Shown: positions 1-8,117 of the stretch, piece after piece
How the letters are laid out: each line of letters opens with the position of its first letter
Position numbering within the stretch: position 1 is the first letter of the stretch
NCBI GenBank assembly: GCA_031378345.1
Contig: JANNDY010000010.1
Location: 124,001 to 188,000 of the forward strand
Length of the DNA: 64,000 nt
Source: Emticicia sp031378345
Lineage (GTDB): Bacteria; Bacteroidota; Bacteroidia; Cytophagales; Spirosomataceae
Reading direction: 5' to 3'
Notes under the pieces: model-generated
Seen by the model: only the letters and a program-made list of their open reading frames with translations
Told to the model about the DNA's origin: nothing
The model's database searches: none
Translations under genes and position numbers: made by a program

Positions 1-963
1 AATGCTATGAAAATTACACTCTTTCACCAAAGTTGAAATTGGCGGAGAATCATACACATAAATCTGAAATCTTTGCTTGGGATAATAGCCATTTTGGATT
101 TTATAAGTTTGAAAAGGCAATGTCGGATTTGCGATGCTTCCACCTAATGATACAAAGTTTTTTTGAAGGTGAAATGCAAAAAAATAAGCAGGGTCGGGGA
201 GAGATCCTTTTACCAAAAATTCACCATTGCCTGCGGGAATTGTGCCTTGCGAAAGAATCGTATTACTCAGAGGCGTATTATAAATGATTACATTATCGCC
301 AGAATTTCGCTCGGCGGTTGTTACTCTATTGACAGATGTGAGATTTGGTAATTCGGGCATAAACCTCGAAATCGGTGCAAAATTTCCAACACTATTGCTT
401 TGTTTGAAAAAAACTTGGTAAAGATTTTCGTTTACATTCAAACCACTAACACCCGCACCATAATAATTGCCAACATCGCCCCAAATCCAAGAATCTGCCA
501 AAGTATTTTCTGGAAAAACGGTACCATCACCAATAATGTAACCATCAATTTTTTTAATTCCGAAATCTTTAATTTTTTGTACAAAAAAGCTGGTTATTTG
601 TTGAAAATTCATGCCAATTCGTGCCGATCCGAACGATGGGTCGCCCGTGCCTCTTATATATAAATTGCCTTGTAAAACACTGTCTATAATACTTCCATCA
701 TACTCAATAAATGTTTGGTAACGGTAAGTAGGACTCAAAACTGACAAGGCAGTAGCAGTAGAAACTAACTTCAAAATAGAAGCAGAATTGACCGATTTTT
801 GAGCATTATATTGAATTTTGTATTCGCCAGTTTGCGTTGAACGAATAGAAGCCGCTACAGTTCCAGAACGAATTTCGGAGTCATTTTGTACGCTATCAAT
901 CAATTTTTGAAGGCGTTCAAGAGGAGATGTGATTTGTAGAAAGAAAAATAAAAGTAGTTTCAT
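1..963 (-). CDS. dacB: D-alanyl-D-alanine carboxypeptidase / PBP4 (partial)
   Basis: This is a penicillin-binding protein 4 (peptidase S13) homologue that would trim peptidoglycan side chains in the periplasm. Only the first 321 codons are present; the 3' end lies beyond base 1. The start at 963 is followed by a short hydrophobic leader (MKLLLFFFLQ). The SxxK nucleophile motif appears as SILK near residue 62. The family's GxGDP segment (RGTGDPSFGS) and a SGLNVNEN segment after the inserted domain are visible. The last residues read HSI, so the SxN motif probably begins exactly at the window edge. The start codon abuts a repeat shared with the DUF1599 gene near 20.4 kb. Family assignment is firm; the substrate is inferred. 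Confidence 0.85.
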   Translation of the reverse strand, partial: MKLLLFFFLQITSPLERLQKLIDSVQNDSEIRSGTVAASIRSTQTGEYKIQYNAQKSVNSASILKLVSTATALSVLSPTYRYQTFIEYDGSIIDSVLQGNLYIRGTGDPSFGSARIGMNFQQITSFFVQKIKDFGIKKIDGYIIGDGTVFPENTLADSWIWGDVGNYYGAGVSGLNVNENLYQVFFKQSNSVGNFAPISRFMPELPNLTSVNRVTTAERNSGDNVIIYNTPLSNTILSQGTIPAGNGEFLVKGSLPDPAYFFAFHLQKNFVSLGGSIANPTLPFQTYKIQNGYYPKQRFQIYVYDSPPISTLVKECNFHSI

Positions 964-1117
964 TTATTTAGGCTTTTGGCTATTAGCGTTTAGCTGTTAG
1001 CTTTGTAAAAAATGGAGAGAAATACTGTTTTTTTAGAAAAATGGTTCTGTTTTTTCTTTATAATTTAATACTAAAAGTTAAAAGCTAACAGCGAATTGCC
1101 AACACTTTACAATTTTA
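964..1117 (-). repeat. Inverted word repeat forming the dacB leader
   Basis: Two arms built from reduplicated TTAGC words, about 971-1000 and 1072-1108, are largely complementary (TAGCTGTTAGC against GCTAACAGC). They lie between the dacB start codon and a possible promoter: CAATTTTA at about 1110-1117 reads as a 7/8 match to TAnnTTTG on the minus strand. The arm next to the start contains GGCTTTTGGCTATTAGC (971-987), which recurs exactly at 20442-20458, again next to a start codon. The rest of the gap up to 1223 holds no gene. Confidence 0.6.
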
Positions 1118-1223
1118 ACGATAATTGTTTAGTTAAAAAAAGAAATCTTTACGTAATTTGTAACACGAATGTTAAGCGAAAACCTTTTTGCTTTAAAATT
1201 CTTAATAATTTGATAACTTTTGT

Positions 1224-2645
1224 ATGAAATTAACTTTTTGGGGAGCAACGAGGCAAGTATCTGGTAGTATGTTTTTACTTGAATTTGATGACGAATATAG
1301 AGTTTTGATAGATTGTGGAACAGATTTGGAGAGAGATTTTAGCGAAGAAAAACCCAAGCCAGAATATGGAATATTCCCGTTTGACCCTTCACTTATCAAT
1401 TTAATAATACTCACACACGCCCATATTGACCATTCGGGGCAAATTCCGAATTTATATAAAGAAGGTTTTGAAGGACAAGTGCTTTGCACAAAAGCGACAA
1501 TGGATTTGGGCGAAATTTTATTGCTTGATTCGGCTTCTTTGAACCAACGAAAATTCAAGGCGATTCACGATAGTAAAAAACGGTCAAAAAAGCGAAAAGA
1601 TGTAGATTCAAGAGAGCTTTACTTAGAAAGACAAGTAAAAGATGCTCTCGAAAACTTTGTTCCGATTCCTTTTGACCAACGTTTTAAGTTTAAAGATGAT
1701 GGTTATTTGACATTTATTCCAGCGGGACATTTGCTTGGAGCTGCCCATGTTTATTTGGAGATTTTGGAGAATGGCGAAAAAAAAACTATCTGTTTTTCAG
1801 GAGATATTGGACGGAAAAACTACCCACTTTTAATTGACCCGCAACCAATTCCGCAAGTAGATTATTTGATTACAGAAACTACTTATGGCGACCGCCGACA
1901 CATCAGTGCAAACAAGCCAGAAGAGATTTTGGCTGAGATTATTCAGCGTGCGTGCATTGATATTCCTGGGCGTTTGATTATTCCTTCGTTTAGTGTGGGG
2001 CGTACACAAGCCATGCTTTATACGCTCAATAAACTTTATACAGACAAAGGTTTTACGCCAATAAAAGTATTTACCGATAGCCCATTGGCGAAGGCAAGCA
2101 CTCGAATTTACGAGAAAAGCTATAAGTTGATGAACAAAACAGCTCGTGATTTTCGAGAAGAAAATGAATCACTTTTTGATTTTGAAAATTTAGTATATTT
2201 AGAGTCAAATCAAGCAAGTAAGGCAGTTTCAAATCATTCAGAGCCATGTATCATTATTTCGGCATCGGGCATGGTTACAGGAGGCCGAATTGAGCATCAT
2301 ATTCAAGCAAATATTAGTAATCCTTATGCCACAATTTTGATGGTTGGCTATGCCAGTGAAGGTACTTTGGGCTGGAAATTACTAAATGGTGAACGCAAAG
2401 AATTGACTATAAATGGCGAAAAACTCCCTGTAAATGCCAATATTGAGAAAATTGATGTCTTTTCAGGACATGGTGATTTAGATGATTTAATTGACTTTGT
2501 AAAATCACAAGACAAGCAAAAAACAAAGAAAATATTTTTAGTACACGGCGAACTCAATACCATGCAAAATTTCAAAAATACCCTTGCAACAATTGATTAT
2601 AACCAAGTTGAAATTCCAGAAAAAGGACAGACTTACGAAATTTAA
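1224..2645 (+). CDS. MBL-fold beta-CASP RNA-processing nuclease family protein
   Basis: A 473-residue metallo-beta-lactamase/beta-CASP protein of the CPSF/YSH1-like group, expected to be a cytoplasmic zinc-dependent RNase. The zinc motif HAHIDH lies at residues 65-70. AGHLLGAAHV and SGDIG supply further metal ligands. The beta-CASP insert is seen as IPSFSVGRTQ and then SGMVTGGRIEHH. The C-terminal RNA-metabolising MBL part contains FSGHGDLDDL and VHGE. The length fits the family and no signal peptide is present. It stands alone upstream of accA, separated from it by an inverted repeat, so co-transcription is uncertain. The exact RNA substrate cannot be told from sequence. Confidence 0.85.
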   Translation: MKLTFWGATRQVSGSMFLLEFDDEYRVLIDCGTDLERDFSEEKPKPEYGIFPFDPSLINLIILTHAHIDHSGQIPNLYKEGFEGQVLCTKATMDLGEILLLDSASLNQRKFKAIHDSKKRSKKRKDVDSRELYLERQVKDALENFVPIPFDQRFKFKDDGYLTFIPAGHLLGAAHVYLEILENGEKKTICFSGDIGRKNYPLLIDPQPIPQVDYLITETTYGDRRHISANKPEEILAEIIQRACIDIPGRLIIPSFSVGRTQAMLYTLNKLYTDKGFTPIKVFTDSPLAKASTRIYEKSYKLMNKTARDFREENESLFDFENLVYLESNQASKAVSNHSEPCIIISASGMVTGGRIEHHIQANISNPYATILMVGYASEGTLGWKLLNGERKELTINGEKLPVNANIEKIDVFSGHGDLDDLIDFVKSQDKQKTKKIFLVHGELNTMQNFKNTLATIDYNQVEIPEKGQTYEI

Positions 2646-2646
2646 A

Positions 2647-2797
2647 ATAGTTCTGAGTTCTGAATTCTGAATTCTGAGTTTTCGCTATCAAACTTATATT
2701 ATTGTCGATACTTAAAATATTTATTGACTGTTAATTTAAATTAGTTTGAAGATGTTTTTTACTCAGAACTCAGAATTCAGAATTCAGAACTCATTTA
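2647..2797. repeat. Inverted repeat of GAATTCTGA/CTCAGAATT words ahead of accA
   Basis: The left arm (about 2647-2682) is a string of GAGTTCTGAATTCTGA words. The right arm (about 2759-2797) is its complement (CAGAATTCAGAACTC) and stops three bases before the accA start. The roughly 75-base AT-rich spacer contains TTGACT followed about 17 bases later by TTAGTTTG, a 7/8 match to the Bacteroidota promoter, so the promoter may lie in the loop. The same words recur near 12.85 kb and on both sides of 34.4 kb, ahead of purN. Confidence 0.7.
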
Positions 2798-2800
2798 ACT

Positions 2801-3757
2801 ATGAGAACATTACTTGATTTTGAAAAACCCATTGCCGAGCTGGAATCTAAGCTCGAAGATATGAAGCGGCTTGCCGCCGATAATAATGTTGATGTGAGTG
2901 GTGCAGTTCGTACTCTTTCAGACAACATCGAAAATTTGAAAAGAGAAACTTTTGCCAATCTTACCCGTTGGCAACGAGTGCAACTTTCTCGCCATCCTGA
3001 CAGACCTTATACACTTGATTATGTTGAGCGTATATGTCCAGAATTTCATGAATTACACGGGGACCGCACTGTGCGTGATGACCCTGCTATGATTGGTGGT
3101 TTTGCAACCATTGATGGGCAAACTGTAATGGTTATAGGACAGCAAAAAGGTAGAAAAACCAAAGAACGTCAACACCGAAATTTTGGAATGCCAAATCCCG
3201 AAGGTTATAGAAAAGCTCTTCGATTGATGAAATTGGCCGAAAAATTCAATAAACCAATCGTTACTTTGATTGATACACCAGGGGCATTCCCAGGTTTGGA
3301 AGCAGAGGAACGTGGACAAGGCGAAGCTATCGCAAGAAATCTCAAAGAAATGATGCTTTTAAAAGTTCCTGTGATTTGTATTATCATTGGTGAAGGTGCA
3401 TCGGGTGGAGCTTTGGGAATTGCCATCGGAGATAGGGTTTTGATGCTTGAAAATACTTGGTACTCAGTAATTTCGCCTGAATCTTGCTCTTCAATTTTAT
3501 GGAGAAGTTGGGATTATAAAGAGCAAGCAGCCGAAGCATTGAAACTGACTGCACCAGATATGCTTCAAAATAAATTAATTGATGGAATCATAGATGAACC
3601 TCTCGGTGGAGCTCAACTCGATTGGGACGATATGTCGAATCGTTTGAAAAATAGGATTTTAAGCGAAATTAAAACTTTGGAAGCAATGACCACTCAAGAA
3701 CGCATTGATTCTCGCATTGAGAAATTCTGTGCTATGGGAGTATTTGAGGAGAATTGA
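2801..3757 (+). CDS. accA: Acetyl-CoA carboxylase carboxyltransferase subunit alpha
   Basis: AccA pairs with AccD to move the carboxyl group from biotinylated BCCP to acetyl-CoA, the first committed step of fatty acid synthesis in the cytoplasm. The 318 residues match the usual length. The N-terminal helical part (LDFEKPIAELESKLEDM) is typical. The crotonase-like core shows HGDR near residue 86, DTPGA near 159, and GEGASGGALGIAIGD from about residue 197, which forms the CoA/biotin pocket. accD is not in the window, as is common. A bidirectional hairpin terminator follows immediately. Identification is essentially certain. Confidence 0.96.
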   Translation: MRTLLDFEKPIAELESKLEDMKRLAADNNVDVSGAVRTLSDNIENLKRETFANLTRWQRVQLSRHPDRPYTLDYVERICPEFHELHGDRTVRDDPAMIGGFATIDGQTVMVIGQQKGRKTKERQHRNFGMPNPEGYRKALRLMKLAEKFNKPIVTLIDTPGAFPGLEAEERGQGEAIARNLKEMMLLKVPVICIIIGEGASGGALGIAIGDRVLMLENTWYSVISPESCSSILWRSWDYKEQAAEALKLTAPDMLQNKLIDGIIDEPLGGAQLDWDDMSNRLKNRILSEIKTLEAMTTQERIDSRIEKFCAMGVFEEN

Positions 3758-3779
3758 TTATACTAATATAGATAATAAA

Positions 3780-3818
3780 AAAAACGCAATTCTCATTTTT
3801 CAGAATTGCTTTTTTTTG
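3780..3818. terminator. Bidirectional terminator between accA and the Rrf2 gene
   Basis: GCAATTCT (3786-3793) pairs with AGAATTGC (3802-3809), with A-runs before and T-runs after. It serves the two convergent genes accA and the Rrf2 regulator. Confidence 0.85.
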
Positions 3819-3820
3819 CT

Positions 3821-4252
3821 TCAAATTGCCAAAAAAGTACTTCCATCTTCAATATGCTCTACAAAATATTGAATATTTTTGTTCTCAAAAGTTTCAAATA
3901 TTTTACTTCTGCACACTTCAAATTCATCATGCATCGGGCATGGATTTTCGTATGAACATTCTTCTCTTCCCAAAAAGCATTTCTTCAAAACACCTAAACC
4001 ATCAATTGCTTCAACTATTTTTATAAGTGAAAGCTCTAATATGTAATCATTTACATAAAATCCTCCGTGTGGGCCTTTTGTTGATTTTAGAATATCTTTT
4101 CTGACCAATTCTTGAAGAATTTTTCCCATAAATTGTTGTGGAACTTTCAATTCTTCTGCAATTTCTTGCACACCTATTTTCTTATTAATATTTTCTTCTA
4201 ATGCTAAAAAAATCACGCCTCTAATAGCATATCCGCAAGTTTTAGAAATCAT
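3821..4252 (-). CDS. Rrf2-family transcriptional regulator, three-cysteine type
   Basis: A winged-helix Rrf2 protein of 143 residues. The start at 4252 (MISKTCGYAIRG) is preferred because family members begin this way; an in-frame ATG at 4282 would add ten residues. The recognition region QQFMGKILQELV is followed by the wing GPHGGFYV. Three cysteines (about 92, 99 and 105, C-x6-C-x5-C) match the Fe-S ligands of NsrR/IscR-type members, which sense nitric oxide or cluster status. The gene is divergent from the nos operon with a 264-base shared promoter region, so control of nitrous oxide reduction is a reasonable inference. Binding to that region is not shown. Confidence 0.85.
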   Translation of the reverse strand: MISKTCGYAIRGVIFLALEENINKKIGVQEIAEELKVPQQFMGKILQELVRKDILKSTKGPHGGFYVNDYILELSLIKIVEAIDGLGVLKKCFLGREECSYENPCPMHDEFEVCRSKIFETFENKNIQYFVEHIEDGSTFLAI

Positions 4253-4448
4253 AATACAGCTTTTAATCAATTGTTTTTTCACAAAACTACCAATTTTCTC
4301 TTATTCTTTAAGTTTTGTGTCAGTCAAGATTTCTTTTCTTTTTGGTAAGAAAAGAGTTGTAAAGGTATTTTAGGCATCGTTTTCATTTTATGATTAATGT
4401 CATATATACACATGAATATAAATCATATTTAACATTTAAGGAAGCAAA

Positions 4449-4456
4449 TACATTTG
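4449..4456 (+). promoter_or_regulatory. Promoter -7 element of the nos operon
   Basis: TACATTTG is a perfect match to the Bacteroidota TAnnTTTG element, 60 bases before the cytochrome gene. No clear TTG is seen at the usual distance upstream, which suggests an activator-dependent promoter. The AT-rich stretch 4390-4440 between the divergent genes is the likely regulator-binding zone. Confidence 0.55.
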
Positions 4457-4516
4457 TGTCATAATAAAAGATATTTACATCTTAATATATTTTACTAATC
4501 AAACCTTTAAGTCAAA

Positions 4517-4972
4517 ATGAAAAAAAGTATTCTAATTATGTCGGCACTGACAATTTTTCTTTGGAGTTGTGGAGGTGCCGAAAAAAGAGCTGAAAGTCCA
4601 GAAACCGATGATTCTGCTCTTCTTAAACAAGAAGAAGTTCATGGTACAGAAGTCAAAGAAATCAATCTAACCAGTCCTTTAGACCAAACTATGATTAAGG
4701 AGGGGCAGGGTATTTATGATTTAAAATGCTCGGCGTGCCATAAACTCACCGATGAACGCATCGTTGGGCCGGGTTGGAAAGGTGTTACGCAAAGACGAAA
4801 ACCCGTTTGGATTATCAATATGATTACAAACGTGGACATGATGCTTGAAAAAGACGAAGAAGCTCAAAAAATGCTTGAAACTTGTTTAGTCAGAATGCCA
4901 AATCAGAATATTTCTGAGAAAGAAGCAAGAAGCGTAATTGAATTTATGAGACAAAATGATGGTGAAAAATAG
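4517..4972 (+). CDS. c-type cytochrome lipoprotein of the nos operon
   Basis: A 151-residue lipoprotein with one heme c site. The signal peptide ends in a lipobox (FLWSC, Cys18). An acidic linker leads to the class I cytochrome fold with CSACH at residues 71-75; the axial methionine is probably in RMPNQN. It opens the nos operon and overlaps a longer alternative reading of nosZ, so the two are closely coupled. Clade II nos clusters often carry small cytochromes that bring electrons to NosZ, and that is the likely job here. The direct redox partner is inferred. Confidence 0.85.
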   Translation: MKKSILIMSALTIFLWSCGGAEKRAESPETDDSALLKQEEVHGTEVKEINLTSPLDQTMIKEGQGIYDLKCSACHKLTDERIVGPGWKGVTQRRKPVWIINMITNVDMMLEKDEEAQKMLETCLVRMPNQNISEKEARSVIEFMRQNDGEK

Positions 4973-5009
4973 ACCATTTACTAAAATTGATTTTAAAAAT
5001 AACAATAAA

Positions 5010-7025
5010 ATGAAAACAAAAATAACTTTAAGTTTTTTGGCTATTACTGCCATTTTTGTAGGGCTAAATGCCTGTAAACCAACCAATGACAAGGGCAAAG
5101 GCTCTTCGTTTTTGGCGGGTGATGCTGCACAAAAAGTATATGTTGCCCCTGGAACGCACGATGAATTTTATAACATCGTTTCGGGTGGCTTTAATGGGCA
5201 ACTTTCGGTGGTTGGTTTGCCTTCGGGAAGAGTTTTGAAAATTATTCCTGTGTTTTCTCAATTTGCAGAAAGCGGTTGGGGATATAGCGAAGAAACCAAG
5301 CCAATGTTGAACACATCACACGGTTTTATTCCGTGGGACGACTCTCACCACGTGGCACTTTCGACTACAAATAGTGAACATGACGGCCGCTGGGCATTTA
5401 TTAATGGAAATAATACGCCCCGAATTGCACGTGTGAGTTTATCAACTTTCAGAACTGAAGAAATTATCGAAATTCCAAATTCGGGAGGCAATCACTCTTC
5501 GCCATTTGTTACGGCAAATACTGAATATGCAGTGGCAGGAACTCGTTTTTCGGTGCCACCAGACGCTAACGCCGATGTGCCTATTAGCTCATTCAAACAA
5601 AACTTTAAAGGTTATATCAGTTTTGTGAGTATCGACAAAACTACTGGTAAAATGGGTATTAAATTTCAGCTAAAAACCCCAGGTGTGAGCTTTGATTTGG
5701 CTCGTGCGGGTAAAGGAAAGTCGGCAGGTTGGTTCTTTTTCTCAACTTATAATACTGAGCAAGCAAACTCATTATTGGAAGTAAACGCTTCGCAGAAAGA
5801 CAAAGACTTTATTTTGGCTGTAAATTGGAAAAAAGCGGAGGAATATTTGGCACAAGGAAAAGGCAAAAAAGAGAAAGCCAATTATGCTCATAATATATAT
5901 GACGAACGCACACACTCGGCAACTTCAACAATTATGAATGAAGTGATGACGCTCGACCCAAAAGAATGTCCAGATATGTTGTATTTTATGCCATGTCCAA
6001 AATCGCCTCATGGCTGTGATGTTGACCCAACTGGACAATACATAGTTGGTTCGGGAAAATTGGCGGCGGTTATTCCTGTATTTTCTTTTGCAAAAATGGA
6101 AAAAGCAATCGCTGACAAGAATTTTGATGGAAACTTTGACGGAATCCCAGTTTTGAAATACGATGCTGTGTTACACGGAGAAGTGAAAAAGCCAGGTTTA
6201 GGGCCATTGCACACCGAGTTTGATGGTCAAGGGAATGCCATTACTTCGTTCTTCGTTTCTTCTGAATTAGTAAAATGGAATATCGAAAAACTTGAAGTTA
6301 TTGACCGTGTACCTACTTTCTATTCGGTTGGACATTTGAGTATTCCTGGTGGGCCAACAGCAAAACCTTATGGAAAATATGTGGTTGCTTATAATAAAAT
6401 TACGAAAGACAGATATTTGCCAACTGGACCAGAATTGGCACAATCGGCTCAATTATATGACATTTCTGGCGAAAAAATGAAGTTATTGCTTGATTTTCCT
6501 ACAATTGGAGAGCCACATTATGCCGAATCAATTCCTGCTTCTTTGATTGAGAAAAACTCTAAAAAGATTTTTAAACTCGAAGAAAACTTCCACCCTTATG
6601 TAACCAAAGGTGAGAAAGAAGCAAAAGTTGTGAGAAAAGGAAATGAAGTTCACGTTTATATGACTTCGATTCGCTCGCACTTTACACCCGATAATATTGA
6701 AGGCGTGAAATTGGGCGACGTGGTTTATTTCCACGTAACAAACTTAGAGCAAGATTGGGACGTTCCACACGGATTTGCGGTTCGAGGAGCGGCAACTTCC
6801 GAGATTTTAATTATGCCTGGTGAAACTTGTACCCTGAAATGGACTCCTACGAAAGTTGGTGTAACGCCAATGTACTGCACAGATTTCTGCTCGGCACTTC
6901 ACCAAGAAATGCAAGGTTATGTTAGGGTTTCGCCTGCTGGTAGCAATGTTCCTTTGAGCTGGCATACTGGTAAAAATCCAGAAGCCGATGCTGCGAAAAA
7001 GACTGAGGCAGTTTCAAAGAAATAA
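5010..7025 (+). CDS. nosZ: Nitrous oxide reductase, clade II (Sec-type)
   Basis: NosZ reduces N2O to N2 in the periplasm using CuZ and CuA centres. The start at 5010 gives a Sec-type leader ending in a lipobox-like LNAC; there is no twin arginine, which is typical of clade II (671 residues). An upstream ATG at 4956 would place 18 polar residues before the signal peptide and is rejected. The CuZ ligand motif DDSHH lies at 110-114, with further histidines in HDGRW, PHGCDVDP and EPHYAES. The C-terminal cupredoxin carries the CuA ligands in CTDFCSALHQEM (Cys623, Cys627, His631, Met634). All key residues are present, so the enzyme should be functional. Confidence 0.96.
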   Translation: MKTKITLSFLAITAIFVGLNACKPTNDKGKGSSFLAGDAAQKVYVAPGTHDEFYNIVSGGFNGQLSVVGLPSGRVLKIIPVFSQFAESGWGYSEETKPMLNTSHGFIPWDDSHHVALSTTNSEHDGRWAFINGNNTPRIARVSLSTFRTEEIIEIPNSGGNHSSPFVTANTEYAVAGTRFSVPPDANADVPISSFKQNFKGYISFVSIDKTTGKMGIKFQLKTPGVSFDLARAGKGKSAGWFFFSTYNTEQANSLLEVNASQKDKDFILAVNWKKAEEYLAQGKGKKEKANYAHNIYDERTHSATSTIMNEVMTLDPKECPDMLYFMPCPKSPHGCDVDPTGQYIVGSGKLAAVIPVFSFAKMEKAIADKNFDGNFDGIPVLKYDAVLHGEVKKPGLGPLHTEFDGQGNAITSFFVSSELVKWNIEKLEVIDRVPTFYSVGHLSIPGGPTAKPYGKYVVAYNKITKDRYLPTGPELAQSAQLYDISGEKMKLLLDFPTIGEPHYAESIPASLIEKNSKKIFKLEENFHPYVTKGEKEAKVVRKGNEVHVYMTSIRSHFTPDNIEGVKLGDVVYFHVTNLEQDWDVPHGFAVRGAATSEILIMPGETCTLKWTPTKVGVTPMYCTDFCSALHQEMQGYVRVSPAGSNVPLSWHTGKNPEADAAKKTEAVSKK

Positions 7026-7035
7026 TCAAAAAAAA

Positions 7036-7064
7036 TGGAGTGAAAGAGTTCTTCTTTCACTCCA
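7036..7064 (+). terminator. Hairpin between nosZ and nosB
   Basis: TGGAGTGAAAGA (7036-7047) pairs perfectly with TCTTTCACTCCA (7053-7064). No U-run follows, so it is more likely a processing or stabilising hairpin, or a partial terminator that lets nosZ mRNA outnumber the downstream genes. Confidence 0.6.
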
Positions 7065-7091
7065 AATTAAAAACTCATCAATTACTATTTC

Positions 7092-7664
7092 ATGAAACCA
7101 CTCAAACGTTCATCACAAATTTGGTTAGGTCTTGGTTCGTTGGCATTGATAGCAACATTCTTTTTACCTATCTGGCGAATCGACCTTTGGGCTCCACAGT
7201 ATCCAGAAGGCTTATCAATGAAAATTTGGTTATCAAAACTTTCGGGCGATGTTGAAATTATCAATGGTTTGAACCACTATATAGGCATGGCTCACATCAA
7301 AGAAGAAATGTTTCCCGAATTCAAAATTCTTAATTATTGCATCGCTTTTATCATTGTTGCTGGCTTGCTCACAGCTATGGCAAGAAGCAAAAAAGGTTTG
7401 ATTGCTTTTCTATCGCTTTTGGTGGTTTCGGGAGCAATTGCTTTGTATGATTTTTGGCAATGGGGCTACGAATATGGTCATAATTTGAGCGATGATGCCG
7501 CAATAAAAGTACCAGGAATGGCTTACCAACCCCCACTTATCGGCTACAAAGAATTGTTGAATTTTGGAGCATATTCTATACCCGACACGGGCGGTTGGAT
7601 AGTAGTTGGGCTTGGAATTATTACCATTGGAGTATTGATTTACGAATTCAAATTCAATAAATAA
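7092..7664 (+). CDS. nosB: NosB-type membrane protein of clade II nos clusters
   Basis: A 190-residue inner-membrane protein with four predicted hydrophobic segments, near residues 12-28, 82-98, 104-123 and 168-186. Between the first and second segments lies a loop with NGLNHYIGMAHI. Position directly after nosZ and before nosL is the hallmark of the clade II NosB protein, which has no counterpart in proteobacterial clade I operons. Its biochemical role is not established; electron transfer or assembly has been suggested. The stop overlaps the next start region (nosL begins at 7665), indicating translational coupling. Identification rests on context and topology more than on motifs. Confidence 0.75.
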   Translation: MKPLKRSSQIWLGLGSLALIATFFLPIWRIDLWAPQYPEGLSMKIWLSKLSGDVEIINGLNHYIGMAHIKEEMFPEFKILNYCIAFIIVAGLLTAMARSKKGLIAFLSLLVVSGAIALYDFWQWGYEYGHNLSDDAAIKVPGMAYQPPLIGYKELLNFGAYSIPDTGGWIVVGLGIITIGVLIYEFKFNK

Positions 7665-8117
7665 ATGAAAAACATTGGACTTTTTAAGCCGTTTTTGATT
7701 GCCTTTTTAGGAATAATACATATGATGTCATGTACGACTGAAACGGAGCCAATCAACTACGGAAAAGACAATTGTCAGTTTTGCAAAATGACGATTATGG
7801 ATAATAAGTATGGTTGCGAGGTAGTTACTCAAAAAGGCAAAGTTTTTAAATTTGATGATGTGAGTTGCATGATAAAATACATTAATATTTCGGAACAAAC
7901 GCCAAAAGAATATGCACAGATTGTAGTCAATAGCTATGACAAACCAGCCAATTTGGTTGATGTCAATCAATTGTTTTTTGTGGTTTCGCCCAATTTTGCA
8001 AGTCCAATGATGGGAAATGTAGCTGCATTTTCAACTGAAAAACAAGCCAGCGAAACAATAAAAAAAGATAGTTTAGCCAAAAAATATACGTGGAATGAAT
8101 TAGTCAAAAAATTCTGA
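7665..8117 (+). CDS. nosL: NosL copper-chaperone lipoprotein
   Basis: NosL is an outer-envelope Cu(I) chaperone that supplies NosZ. The 150-residue product has a lipoprotein signal ending in MMSC (Cys23) and the family motif CQFCKM at residues 37-42, where the cysteine/methionine pair binds copper. A second sulfur-rich segment reads DDVSCMIKYI. The next gene, nosD, starts inside its stop codon (ATGA-type overlap at 8117), so the two are translated together. Length and order in the operon agree with the family. Confidence 0.9.
   Translation: MKNIGLFKPFLIAFLGIIHMMSCTTETEPINYGKDNCQFCKMTIMDNKYGCEVVTQKGKVFKFDDVSCMIKYINISEQTPKEYAQIVVNSYDKPANLVDVNQLFFVVSPNFASPMMGNVAAFSTEKQASETIKKDSLAKKYTWNELVKKF

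Noticed and set aside
620..650. GC-rich stretch in dacB sharing 13 bases with the unit at 12781
   Set aside because: It encodes the conserved GTGDP motif of PBP4 proteins, so the match is most simply explained by coding constraint.
33..663. Plus-strand reading frames over dacB
   Set aside because: They are antisense to a clearly conserved gene.
2647..2797. Invertible promoter (phase variation) ahead of accA
   Set aside because: The gene is essential, no site-specific recombinase is nearby, and the arms are imperfect; kept only as a general repeat finding.
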